Shown in pieces: positions 53,221 through 62,844 of a DNA stretch of 64,000 nt. Each line of letters begins with the position of its first letter. Position 1 is the stretch's first letter. This DNA is from Blautia sp900556555 (lineage in GTDB: Bacteria > Bacillota > Clostridia > Lachnospirales > Lachnospiraceae). The notes under the pieces are model-generated. The model did not search any database and was not told the DNA's origin. It saw only the letters and a list, made by a program, of their open reading frames with translations. The position numbers and the translations under genes are program-made. The stretch lies in the NCBI GenBank assembly GCA_964250615.1, contig CAXUGM010000011.1. One strand, written 5' to 3'.

Positions 53221-55089
53221 TTAAGATACTAAATTAAATGCTTCCACCTGATATACCACCAAGGCTTCTGCTGCATCGCTGCTTCCGGTATTATAATAAT
53301 ACGTTGTGTCAGGCAGTTTATCTATGAGACTCTTATGTAAATCCGTGCCTGATTTTAATAAAATCACAGAGATATCTGTGCTTTCCAGAGCAAAGACTAC
53401 ACGAAGATAGGTTTTGACTTTATCTCCTGTAAGCTGGCTGCGAATATACGCCTTAGCATCATCCTCCGGCCCTGCTGTACTATCTAGTCTCTTCTGAAGT
53501 TCTTCCTCAAAAGGTGCTCTGAAAATCTGATCCGATTGAAGCAGCATATCCATACACTCCTGCATAAATCGTTCTAATTCCTGGGTACTTCTTATGCCGT
53601 TAAACTGTTTTCCTAACGAAAACCCGTTATTGTCGAAAAAACGCTGTACCTTTCTTTCATAAAATTGACAAAGATTCGTGTCCTCTACCTGGAAAAGCTG
53701 ACTTAGAGAATTTACCAGATTATTCCATTCCTTAATTAACTGTCTGCCCCGTTCTCCTTCTTCTTTTGCCACATTTATAAAGAAATCAATAATTTTATCA
53801 TTTGCCGACAATTTATACCTCAGTTTATTCTTTGCAGCATCCAACACTCTGTCATTGCTGCTGAGTTCCCTCATAGTTTTAAACTTTTTCCGCACAGTTG
53901 CCTCACTGTCTGCCAGGGTAATCAGTTCATCTGCTGAAAAGCATTGCTCCAGTTGACTACCGTATTCTTTCTTCCATACTTCTTTCTGTTTCGCTCCCTC
54001 GCTAATCATCTTTTCTGATTTTTCGATAATTTTCTCCAGATAAGCATCCCATGCATTCATCGTAAGGTCATTAAAATCCGACTCTGACATCTGACTCACT
54101 GCCATCAAATCTTCATCTGTATTCCTGGGAAAGACCTCCAGCTGCTCCTCAGTGGGCAATAAGGCAAGCAGTTCTCTTTCGCAGTAGTCATCCAAAAGAG
54201 CTATGCTTCCTTCTCTTGTAATTCCCAATTTTTCAGCGAGCTGTCCATCTTCCAGAATTTCTGATGCGTCTGTCTTCTTTCGATACTGATTCAGGTGCTG
54301 AATTAAGGAAGTAACCACTACCTGTGCAATCTCCTCACTGGGCTTCTCCACCAAAGAGTATCCTGCCGTCTTCACACCCGCACTGTAAAGCTGCTGCGTT
54401 ATCGTTCCATCAAAACCATTTGATAATACAATCAAGTCTGTAAGAATCCTGCTACACTGATACCAATCAGAAATAATAGCGTTATCGTTCCTCCTGTTAC
54501 TAATAAGAAAAACGCTGTCAGCAGCCATATGAGCAGATTCCCCATACACATGCTCTCCAATTTCATTTCTGATGAGCTTTGCTTCTTTTATATGCTCAAA
54601 ATCTTCATTTAAAAGTATGATAAGCATAGGCTGCTGCCCCTCTACTTTTATTTGCTCCATGGTCCATTTCATAATTTCATTCCACTTCTGCAACTCTTCT
54701 CCTGTGGAAATATCTGTTGTTTCCAGAATAAAATAAACCGACATACGGTCTCTGCTGGCAAAATGTGTAGAAGTTCCAAACAAGTAGTTAATATCTGTCT
54801 GCACATTTTTTTCTGCATAGGCTTCCGCCGTTCCCTCTGCTGATGGCTGGAACATAGACTTATCCTGTCGTACCCCCAGAAAATAAAGTTCCTTTTTATA
54901 AGGAGGCCAAATCCTATTAAGCATACTACTCACTTTCCCATGAACTTTTGCGGAGGCTTCTCCTAAATAAACAACTGCCATGGGATACTTTGGGCCTGTG
55001 CCCGAAAAAGCTCCTACACCCTCTCCATTTGTTTGACGGAGCTTTTCATTAAAATATTGAATGAAGCTACTTACATCAATCCTGTCCAT
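53221..55089 (-). CDS. Companion of the tubulin-like protein (622 aa)
   Basis: No family recognised. I start at the ATG at 55089 (MDRIDVSSFIQYFNEK) with AGGACAGGG upstream; a longer frame from 55158 overlaps the preceding tubulin relic. The first 240 residues look like an alpha/beta (Rossmann-type) domain (YPMAVVYLGEASAKV, LYFLGVRQ, MSVYFILETTDIS, PMLIILLNEDF, SVFLISNRR), and 300-540 are long charged helices. The end is again alpha/beta (YLRVVFALESTDISVILL). No P-loop is visible. Placed directly downstream of the tubulin-like gene and its relic, it may bind or cap the tubulin-like polymer; that is conjecture. Confidence 0.65.
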   Translation of the reverse strand: MDRIDVSSFIQYFNEKLRQTNGEGVGAFSGTGPKYPMAVVYLGEASAKVHGKVSSMLNRIWPPYKKELYFLGVRQDKSMFQPSAEGTAEAYAEKNVQTDINYLFGTSTHFASRDRMSVYFILETTDISTGEELQKWNEIMKWTMEQIKVEGQQPMLIILLNEDFEHIKEAKLIRNEIGEHVYGESAHMAADSVFLISNRRNDNAIISDWYQCSRILTDLIVLSNGFDGTITQQLYSAGVKTAGYSLVEKPSEEIAQVVVTSLIQHLNQYRKKTDASEILEDGQLAEKLGITREGSIALLDDYCERELLALLPTEEQLEVFPRNTDEDLMAVSQMSESDFNDLTMNAWDAYLEKIIEKSEKMISEGAKQKEVWKKEYGSQLEQCFSADELITLADSEATVRKKFKTMRELSSNDRVLDAAKNKLRYKLSANDKIIDFFINVAKEEGERGRQLIKEWNNLVNSLSQLFQVEDTNLCQFYERKVQRFFDNNGFSLGKQFNGIRSTQELERFMQECMDMLLQSDQIFRAPFEEELQKRLDSTAGPEDDAKAYIRSQLTGDKVKTYLRVVFALESTDISVILLKSGTDLHKSLIDKLPDTTYYYNTGSSDAAEALVVYQVEAFNLVS

Positions 55090-55161
55090 ATCCCTGTCCT
55101 CTCTCTCAATCTTTCTATACACAAAGGCTGCAAAATAGCACTGCAGCCTTCTTGGCATTAC

Positions 55162-55468
55162 TTAAAAAATATCAAACATATCTTGGAGATAAAACCGCAT
55201 TTTCATATGTTTCTTTCTTCGTTTTAAAACTCATCTTATCTGTATCTACACCTAAAAACTGAATATGTTTATATTCAGCCACATAAGCATGAGGGTCATC
55301 CGGTTCCAGTCTTTCTCTCACAGCTGCCTTAATCGTCTTGATACAGTCAATGCCTGTGCCTCCCAAGCCAATAAGAATGCTTGCCGTATTCTCCGCCTGC
55401 TTTGCCTGCTGTATTGTTGAAATAATACCATCGCCGGCACTAAGAAGTAACTTTGAATATACCGCCAT
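55162..55468 (-). pseudogene. Deletion relic of a second tubulin-like gene
   Basis: The first 95 codons are nearly identical to those of the intact gene just upstream (MAVYSKLLLSAGDGIIST, LIGLGGTGIDCIKTI, EYKHIQFLGVDTDK). After SPR the sequence passes in another frame to MFDIF and a stop, the equivalent of the last residues MFGIF of the intact protein. So about 1030 internal codons are deleted with both ends kept. In its own frame it could still make a 98-residue peptide ending at 55172, with a very good ribosome binding site (AAAGGAGGGAG). It may be expressed as a fragment. Confidence 0.8.
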
Positions 55469-55533
55469 ATAAGCTCCCTCCTTTTATATAAAGAAGGCCG
55501 CAATATTTTACTTGCGGCCTCCTCCCTTTCTTC

Positions 55534-58500
55534 CTAAAAAATACCAAACATACCTGCTAGGCTATTAAGCTCCATAGTCATCTTTTTCAAAAATGCTATA
55601 ATTTCTTCTGCTTCTGCATAAGTACTTGCATTATTTGCCATAATCGCATTATACTGTGGATTCAGTTTTGTTTTCAAATCTGTCAGTGTTTCAATCACCT
55701 TGGGATCCATATTATTAATCAGATTATCTGCATCTTGCGCAATTTTCTTCTTCTCATCTTCTTCCATGGCTTTAAAGCTAACAAGAGCCTGGTACAATGG
55801 TACCTTCATAAATGGAAATTCAGGTCCCATCTTGGATAAGATTACATCTGATGGAATGCCAAACTCTTCCTTGTGATAAGTAATCTGCAAAGGTTTAAAA
55901 TCAAATATGCCAGAGAATAACGCATGACAGAAATCTGTAATAATCTGTTCTTTTTGATTCCCGATAGCTACAGCTTCTTTTAGCTGTTCCTGTACCGCTT
56001 TTGCTTTATCAATAACTGCAAAATCGGTCTCCATCATTTCTTGGATAACTGGAGAAATCAGGAAAAAATCTCTGCGTACCCGGTTAACAGTTTCTTCATC
56101 TGCTATTGAACAGTGCGGAAGCACGTATCCCGTAGGAACTGTCTCTGCACTTGCCAGTGCCTGTGCTAGTTCTGCTTGTGCTCTTGCAAGAATCTGTTTT
56201 GCTGAAGGATTTCCTGCCTTAACAGCTTCCATTGCTTTTTCTGCCTGAATCATGGCACTTTCCAATTTCTGTTCACTTGCTTCATCAAGGCTACATACCG
56301 TATCACCTTTCAACAAACCACCGATAATGGCTGTCTCATACAGTTCTTTTCCTTTCTCTAATTGTTCTTTCAGCTTCAAAGGAATTAAATTATAGTCAAT
56401 ATGGCTTTCCGGAGTCAGGGACGGAAGTTGTTTCCAGTCATTAAAACGGTCATTTTCCATACCTTCATAATAATGGCGTCCTGCCTGCTCCGAAGCAAAA
56501 TAACTTGCCTCATATTCTCCACATTTAGAATAGGAACCAAGAGGCAGTGCACAAGCCGTAACCATCAAATAGATACGGTCTGTTAAAGCACTCTCTTTCA
56601 CTTTAAACAAAGCATTAATATCCTGTAATTTCTGAGCTGCATCAACAACCGGTTTTGCCGAATTTGGAACAGAAACAAATCCGATATTACCCGTAAGAGA
56701 ATTGTCCCAGATAGATGGATTAAAAGCAAATAATGGTTGTGCCTTTTCTGCCAATGGCTTCATATACTGATTGTATAACCTATCTGTGATAACATCATCA
56801 ATAGTTGTATTATACTTATCCTTTAAGAAACTTGTGATGCTCTTACTTGCAAAATCACTGAATGCTATGTTAACGAAGAAATCATTTACCAGTTTCGCAA
56901 TTTTATTTTCATCTTCCTGTTTCCACTGGTCTTCCTGCTCCAGCAGGACTCCCATAAGCTGTCCCATAATACCTTCTATATTAATGCCGTCAATAGCAGC
57001 ATCCAGTTTTGGTCTTAATTCCTCTATGGTCATTAACGGTTCTGCGAAGTCATTAGTCTTCATGATACCTTTTCCTGTATCAAGTGCATCACTATTTTCT
57101 TCAAATGTATCCAGAAGATTTCTGGTCACCCTCTGGAGTACTAGATAATACTCTGTGGTTATCTGCATAACCTGCTCCTTGAATTTCTTCAAAACAGTAT
57201 CCATCTGTTCAAATAATGTCAGCATCCGTTTCTGTTTTTCCAGACATTCAATACGCCACTCATATTCTGCGTAAGTCTTTTTATTTGATTTTCTTCTAAA
57301 ATCATCTCTTGCATATTCATATTCGCCATATCTGTTTTGAAATTTTTCCTGATTCCAGCGGTTTGTATTATTTTCAATCAGTCCGTCAATGATATTCAAA
57401 AGATTATGGCTTTTGGCAGCTTCTAACATTCCGTAAGCATAGATTGGACCGTACTGGATACTGGTAATATAAGATACCAGCGTATCTTTCATTCTTCCAA
57501 TCAATGATTTACTGTTGGTTTCTGTCATCATGCTCCTGGCATTTTTTTCTATGGTTCCTTTTTTGTTTGCTGTCTGGTTTGTATAGTGATTTACTAACTC
57601 CTCATCACCGAAATCTTTCACTTCTTTCCATGTTCCATTAAAAGAAGCGTAGGATTCATCTGCATCTTTTGACAACTCCCTAAACAGCATCCCATAATCA
57701 TCCAGACCAGCCTTTTTAGCAAATTCCAAAACACCCTGTTCTGTAGGTTCATTTCCGAGAATCCCTTTGAATTTACCAAAAATCTTAGATGCCAAATAAG
57801 TATTAATTTCTCTCATAGGGACACTGGCACAGGATGCACCCAAAATACAATAGTTCAAATTAGCACCGATTCTGCAGAGATTCTTTGCAGCAGATACCTG
57901 TGATTTGAAATTTGAAAGATGAGAATCAATGCCAAAGTTATTTGGATCATTAGGCTGGGTAAGAAAGTCCATCACATACTCTGAAGTAACATTCATAGCA
58001 TAATTATATGCATTTGGAATGACATTGTTGTTAGTATCTGTGGCACAAATCAGGTGGCACATGGTCACAGGCGGTTCTTCCCATTTAATCTGTTTTCCGC
58101 CTTTGTAAGTCTGAATAAAAGAACCTCCATTTTCTGTGATTCTCATACAGTAATCCAGTTCCTGCATAGCAGCATAACCATTGCATGGTATAAATGCTCT
58201 GGTCAGCCTATTATCCGGTGGGATTCTATCCAGGTTTACATCTGGAAGGAAAAAGTAACCAAATACTGTTGCCCCACCATTTAATGCAGCCACTTCCTTT
58301 ATCATATAGCAAGCATCCAGAAATGTACCCGAACCGGTTCCACCGCTTAAACCTGAAAAAACATGAATATTAACAGTGGGATTAGTAAGGCCGGATTTTG
58401 CAGTACGAATCAGACTTCCCACATCATCCATAAATTTATTGGATTTATCCATCAGCATATAACGTCCAATCTGACGAAAACCGCCTGCTCCATGGTCAGC

Positions 58501-58929
58501 TAAATCTGGGATATCCAGTTCCTTGTAATTTAACCACTTCAATTCCGGGCGCATTTCTATAGCCCTTGGATTTTTTAAAGCATTTGCTATGGATGCATTG
58601 GAAATATCAAAAATCTCTGTATCGTCCAATACCTTTAAATCTCTTGCAGAGAGAATACCTTGATTTCCATCTTCCTGCTTTTTCGAAAAGCTTTTCTTGT
58701 CTGTATCCACACCCATAAACTGAATATGTTTATATTCAGCAACAACAGCTTTCGGATCATCTGGCTCCAGCCTTTCTCTTACAGCCGCCTTGATTGTTTT
58801 AATACAATCAATACCTGTACCCCCAAGTCCAATAAGAATACTTGCTGTATTCTCAGCCTGCTTTGCCTGTTGTTTTGTTGAAATAATACCACCGCCGGTG
58901 CTCAGAAGTAATTTTGAATATACCGCCAT
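55534..58929 (-). CDS. Tubulin-like GTPase (Tubulin_2 family)
   Basis: A 1131-residue protein of the bacterial tubulin-like group (Pfam Tubulin_2). The N-terminal GTPase domain shows LIGLGGTGIDCIK (33-45, tubulin T1-like), FMGVDTDKKSF (71-81) and the tubulin signature loop HVFSGLSGGTGSGTF (189-203), followed by VFGYFFLPD. C-terminal to about 430 it becomes long, helical and charged, much longer than FtsZ (about 350-400 residues), ending with PQYNAIMANNASTY and AGMFGIF. No membrane segment. ATG at 58929 follows GAGGAGG. It lies 42 bp after the secreted VWA gene. A cytoskeletal or switch-like role in the complex is expected; polymerisation is unproven. Confidence 0.9.
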   Translation of the reverse strand: MAVYSKLLLSTGGGIISTKQQAKQAENTASILIGLGGTGIDCIKTIKAAVRERLEPDDPKAVVAEYKHIQFMGVDTDKKSFSKKQEDGNQGILSARDLKVLDDTEIFDISNASIANALKNPRAIEMRPELKWLNYKELDIPDLADHGAGGFRQIGRYMLMDKSNKFMDDVGSLIRTAKSGLTNPTVNIHVFSGLSGGTGSGTFLDACYMIKEVAALNGGATVFGYFFLPDVNLDRIPPDNRLTRAFIPCNGYAAMQELDYCMRITENGGSFIQTYKGGKQIKWEEPPVTMCHLICATDTNNNVIPNAYNYAMNVTSEYVMDFLTQPNDPNNFGIDSHLSNFKSQVSAAKNLCRIGANLNYCILGASCASVPMREINTYLASKIFGKFKGILGNEPTEQGVLEFAKKAGLDDYGMLFRELSKDADESYASFNGTWKEVKDFGDEELVNHYTNQTANKKGTIEKNARSMMTETNSKSLIGRMKDTLVSYITSIQYGPIYAYGMLEAAKSHNLLNIIDGLIENNTNRWNQEKFQNRYGEYEYARDDFRRKSNKKTYAEYEWRIECLEKQKRMLTLFEQMDTVLKKFKEQVMQITTEYYLVLQRVTRNLLDTFEENSDALDTGKGIMKTNDFAEPLMTIEELRPKLDAAIDGINIEGIMGQLMGVLLEQEDQWKQEDENKIAKLVNDFFVNIAFSDFASKSITSFLKDKYNTTIDDVITDRLYNQYMKPLAEKAQPLFAFNPSIWDNSLTGNIGFVSVPNSAKPVVDAAQKLQDINALFKVKESALTDRIYLMVTACALPLGSYSKCGEYEASYFASEQAGRHYYEGMENDRFNDWKQLPSLTPESHIDYNLIPLKLKEQLEKGKELYETAIIGGLLKGDTVCSLDEASEQKLESAMIQAEKAMEAVKAGNPSAKQILARAQAELAQALASAETVPTGYVLPHCSIADEETVNRVRRDFFLISPVIQEMMETDFAVIDKAKAVQEQLKEAVAIGNQKEQIITDFCHALFSGIFDFKPLQITYHKEEFGIPSDVILSKMGPEFPFMKVPLYQALVSFKAMEEDEKKKIAQDADNLINNMDPKVIETLTDLKTKLNPQYNAIMANNASTYAEAEEIIAFLKKMTMELNSLAGMFGIF

Positions 58930-58971
58930 GTTGTCTTCCTCCTCTTTACGTACCTCTATTAAAATTTATTT

Positions 58972-61134
58972 TTAATGCTTTCTCTCAGAACCCCTTCTTG
59001 CTCCTGGTCTTTTGGAACCTGAAGAACCTCTTCCTACTCCACCTTTAAATCCCATACTGCCTTTTGGTGCAGTTCCATGTCCCGGTGCACTCCGTCTTCT
59101 TTTATTACGCAAACGACTCTCAAATTGAATATAGATTCTATTATTTCCATCCTGATCTATGGAAACAGCCGTTTCTGCACCACTTTCAATTCTTACCTGT
59201 CTGGTAGCCTTTCCCGCATAAAACACCGGTGTTTTGGTAATTAATAAAATATACGGCTCTCCTGTTGCCTGAAAATAACAGTTAGAATAGTTTAATCCCG
59301 ATGACGGAAGCCCAAACATGGAAAGCTTACATCTTCCCCTTTTCTTTTCTTTCTTTACTTTATCGGAATACCGGTCATTTATGTAACCCTGTACATAGAT
59401 TGCACCGCCAAAAGGCTTCGTTATAGCAATATAGAATAAAATCAGCAGAACAATAAGAACAATAACTGCAATAAGTCCAATGCCGATCAGTGCCATTACC
59501 CCTACATTTCTGCAATGTACTTCAACCTCAATCTCGCAGGCCAGCCCACCGCTGTCCATAGCCCGTACAGTATAAGAACCACGGCTAAGACTAAATTTAT
59601 CCTGTATGATAATATCTTTATCTACTACATAATCTGTTCCTTCCAGAAAAGAACTGGAAACAATCTTATATTTTAATTCCTTATCTTCTTTGTCTTTTGC
59701 CAGGCTCTTCATATCGATTTTAATGGATGCATCTTTAAACGGCCATTTATAAACGATATTTTTTACACGGTTTTCTACCGGTGCAGGAGGAGTATTCGCT
59801 GCTGTTTTCTGTTTTTCCTCCTCTGTGTTCTCAGAAGTCACAGACAGCGGTCCCATAATCTGAGATTCTTTTTCCAGATAATTACCTTTTACTCTTACCC
59901 GGTAATAGTACACACCTTTATCAAAAGTATAACCAGTGGAAAAACCTGCATCAGTGATTTCCATAGTCTTACTATCAATCACATTTTCTTCATCATCCAA
60001 TATTTCTAAAATTCCCTCATAGCCTGTGTATTGCTCTTTTTTATCTGCTATGATGTCTCCTGCCTTTAATTGTGCAGTTACAGTACATTCTTCATTTAAA
60101 AAAGCCTCTCCTGTAGAAGGTCCGGTAACATTAATAATTAAATTGGTATTATATACCATATTCACTTTTATCTCATTTCCCGGGTTTCCTTGAATAACGA
60201 GTTTCCAATCTCCTGGCTCTACGTTTTTTAATTTCACCATGGAAAACGTCTCAGCAGAATTTACAGCCATCTGATCACTTCCACATTCCGTTCCATCTGG
60301 TTTGTATAACTGTATTCCCGTAGATGCACCATTAATCACAATGTTAACTTCCTCAACACCGATTCCAGGAACAGAAAATGATGCTTCTATCTCTCCGCTA
60401 TCCGGAAAAACATCATCAATCATCTGTATCGTAGCTGTTCCGTAAATCAAATCATAAAATTGGTTAAATACAGCCTTCAAATCTTCTGCGTTTTTAACTT
60501 CTGCAAAAGAACCTCCTGTTGCCTGAGAAATCTGCTGCATTTCTGTAACATCAGCTTTATTATTTGCGTTGAGGCAAATAGTATAAATCTTAATTCCTGC
60601 ATCTCTTGCCTTCTGAATTGCGTCTGCTTTTAAATTCAAAGATTCTGTTTGCTGCTCTTCCTCCGGCATCTCAGTATTACCGTCACTTAACAAAACAATA
60701 ACTGACGGAAGACCTTGCTTACCTTGTGTCTGAATCATATTAACAGAACGATCTAGTGCCGCACCGATATTCGTATAGCTGTATGTACCTGCACCCTTAA
60801 AAAAATCCGTGTATCCTTTTTTTGCATCTGCACTCACTATTTCTGATGCATCTGCTGCTTCCTCTACCTGCGTAGAAAAAACAACCCCGCCTAACGTATT
60901 TCCCTGATCTGCCAACAGACCGATAAACTGCTCTACTGCATCATCACGCAAACGGCCCGGATCTGTATAATTAATTGAATTACTTGCATCCGTGGCAATA
61001 ACAACATTAAAACGATTATTTTCCTGTCCTTGCAAACTTTCTTCTGCATGAACTCTAACAGGAAGTAGCAACAAAGTCAGTGCGATTGCCATACAAAATG
61101 CAGCCACTTTCCGAAAGGATTTCTGTTTTCCCAT
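58972..61134 (-). CDS. Secreted VWA-domain protein with membrane anchor
   Basis: A 720-residue exported protein. Signal peptide 1-30 ending VRVHA; VWA domain (about 41-240) with MIDAS DASNS (Asp49, Ser51, Ser53), YTNIGAALD and VLLSDGNTE; several beta-sandwich segments to about 540; one membrane helix (about 555-582); then a cytoplasmic region of about 135 residues and a basic Gly/Ser/Arg tail. The VWA domain therefore faces outside while the tail can contact the tubulin-like protein, whose gene follows by 42 bp. ATG at 61134 follows GGAGGG. First gene of the long minus-strand block, divergent from the HTH regulator. The ligand is unknown. Confidence 0.88.
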   Translation of the reverse strand: MGKQKSFRKVAAFCMAIALTLLLLPVRVHAEESLQGQENNRFNVVIATDASNSINYTDPGRLRDDAVEQFIGLLADQGNTLGGVVFSTQVEEAADASEIVSADAKKGYTDFFKGAGTYSYTNIGAALDRSVNMIQTQGKQGLPSVIVLLSDGNTEMPEEEQQTESLNLKADAIQKARDAGIKIYTICLNANNKADVTEMQQISQATGGSFAEVKNAEDLKAVFNQFYDLIYGTATIQMIDDVFPDSGEIEASFSVPGIGVEEVNIVINGASTGIQLYKPDGTECGSDQMAVNSAETFSMVKLKNVEPGDWKLVIQGNPGNEIKVNMVYNTNLIINVTGPSTGEAFLNEECTVTAQLKAGDIIADKKEQYTGYEGILEILDDEENVIDSKTMEITDAGFSTGYTFDKGVYYYRVRVKGNYLEKESQIMGPLSVTSENTEEEKQKTAANTPPAPVENRVKNIVYKWPFKDASIKIDMKSLAKDKEDKELKYKIVSSSFLEGTDYVVDKDIIIQDKFSLSRGSYTVRAMDSGGLACEIEVEVHCRNVGVMALIGIGLIAVIVLIVLLILFYIAITKPFGGAIYVQGYINDRYSDKVKKEKKRGRCKLSMFGLPSSGLNYSNCYFQATGEPYILLITKTPVFYAGKATRQVRIESGAETAVSIDQDGNNRIYIQFESRLRNKRRRSAPGHGTAPKGSMGFKGGVGRGSSGSKRPGARRGSERKH

Positions 61135-61303
61135 TATTTTCCCTCCAAACTTTATAAAGCATTTGTATTAATTTTATACTTTTTTTATATACACACAATA
61201 TGTGGCAAGTTTTGTGGGCAGACTTTTTCTGTTAATTTTCTTTACTTTTCGACAAAATTTTAATACTCTATTGTTATAATTATGTATTAACGAGGGGGAT
61301 ATT

Positions 61304-62758
61304 ATGTCTGATTTTTCTAATTTATTGTCACTTTTAATAAAAACACGTGATGTAAATGTGAGTGCTCTAACTGCTTACTGCGAGCTAGATCGTTCCACCA
61401 TGTATAAACTCATTAATGGCAAACGTTCCCCGTCTTCTAAATCTCTGGTACAGAAACTAGCATCATTTATGAATCTAAACCCTCTGGAAACTCAGGAATT
61501 GCTCCAATCCTATCTACTGACTAAAGTAGGATGGGACACTTACTATAGCCGTAAAAATGTACTGGAATTTCTACTTAATTTCGCAGATTTGCACGGAGAG
61601 TCTTTACAAGATGCTTCTTCTTTGGATTTTAACGCTGCATCATGGCACATTGACAAGGATACTGTTGCCTTATCTGGACAACTTCAAATCAATTCCTGCA
61701 TCAGTCAGATGGTTATGGAACTACTTTCTAAACCGGAGGGAACGCTTTCAATCCTTGCTCAGCCTGAACATTTGGAACAACTTAATCTTTCTGCTATGAT
61801 TCCGCACAGTCATAATAAGCTCTGCATCCAGCATATTATCTGTGTGAATAATAGAAAAAGTTATATCCGTTCCCAGCAGAATTATAATATCCAGTGTCTG
61901 AAAAAAATTATTTCTTTATATGAAAAACCTGTGACTTATGAGCCATATTATTATTATGATAATGTAAATTCCCATTTTAATAACCTGAATTTTCTGCCTT
62001 GTATGTTTCTGACAGATTCTGTGGCTGTTTTATGCTCTAGCAATTTAAAAGAAGGGGTCATGATTAAGGACAACGAAACTCTTCATTTATTCCAAAACCG
62101 TTTTCAGGATATTATGAAAAGTACGGAACCACTTACTTCCAGTTTTCATTCTATTCTGAACTTCCACTTAAAGAATTTTTCTATCATTTACAAGGAGTCC
62201 TCTACTTCTTACAATTTGAGTGCAGACCCCTGCCTTATTCCTTGTTTTTCAAAGGATTTACTTGAAAAATACATACCTGATTCTCTGCCTCAAAAGGAAA
62301 TCCTGATGCAGGAATTACCTGTGTATATAGAATCTCTTACAAAAAGTAACAGTCACTTGTATTTCACCAGAGAAGGTGTCCTGCGTTTTCTTATGACAGG
62401 GCGGCTTCATGAAATTCCCGATGCACTGTACCGTCCCTTTGAATACGAAGACCGTATTAAACTATTAAAAAAATTTTATAGCCAGGTAAATGGCTCTGGC
62501 AACATCCGGCTCTTGAAAGGTTCCCTGGAAAAATTCCCGTTGAATCTACATTTAGCAGTCACCGTGAATTACGGATACTTAATGTTTTCCGGACAAACTT
62601 CTATGCTTACCTATATTCTTTTGAAAGAACAAAACCTTTTGTCTTCTTTCTATGATTTCGCCTCTTCTTTGGATGAAATGGAAATGTTAGAAACTAAAGA
62701 CGAAACTTTGAATTATCTTCAAAAAGTTATTGAAATGAATAAAGACTCCATAAATTAG
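61304..62758 (+). CDS. HTH transcriptional regulator, divergent from the block
   Basis: A 484-residue protein with an XRE-type helix-turn-helix at about 1-65 (LLIKTRDVNVSALTAYCELD, STMYKLINGKRSP). The remaining 420 residues are not recognised; they contain no membrane segment and look like a ligand-binding or dimerisation region. ATG at 61304 follows CGAGGGGGA. Its start is 169 bp from the first gene of the minus-strand block, and a TATAAT box lies at about 61275. The location makes it the likely regulator of the block; whether activator or repressor cannot be told. Confidence 0.82.
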   Translation: MSDFSNLLSLLIKTRDVNVSALTAYCELDRSTMYKLINGKRSPSSKSLVQKLASFMNLNPLETQELLQSYLLTKVGWDTYYSRKNVLEFLLNFADLHGESLQDASSLDFNAASWHIDKDTVALSGQLQINSCISQMVMELLSKPEGTLSILAQPEHLEQLNLSAMIPHSHNKLCIQHIICVNNRKSYIRSQQNYNIQCLKKIISLYEKPVTYEPYYYYDNVNSHFNNLNFLPCMFLTDSVAVLCSSNLKEGVMIKDNETLHLFQNRFQDIMKSTEPLTSSFHSILNFHLKNFSIIYKESSTSYNLSADPCLIPCFSKDLLEKYIPDSLPQKEILMQELPVYIESLTKSNSHLYFTREGVLRFLMTGRLHEIPDALYRPFEYEDRIKLLKKFYSQVNGSGNIRLLKGSLEKFPLNLHLAVTVNYGYLMFSGQTSMLTYILLKEQNLLSSFYDFASSLDEMEMLETKDETLNYLQKVIEMNKDSIN

Positions 62759-62768
62759 ATTTGCTTTT

Positions 62769-62815
62769 AAATCCCTGGAAATTTCAAATGCACCCAACGG
62801 AATTTCCAGGGATTT
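62769..62815. terminator. Bidirectional terminator between convergent genes
   Basis: A perfect 15-bp stem, AAATCCCTGGAAATT (62769-62783) with its complement at 62801-62815, with T-rich flanks on both strands. It serves the HTH regulator and the truncated Rpn gene. Confidence 0.85.
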
Positions 62816-62844
62816 ATAATATCTCTTGTGGGCAATACACACTC

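Noticed and set aside
36698..61134. Canonical type VIIb (Ess) locus
   Set aside because: No EsaA, EssA or EssB is recognisable, the ATPase lacks FHA and membrane regions, and the small proteins lack the WXG triad; only a relationship is claimed.
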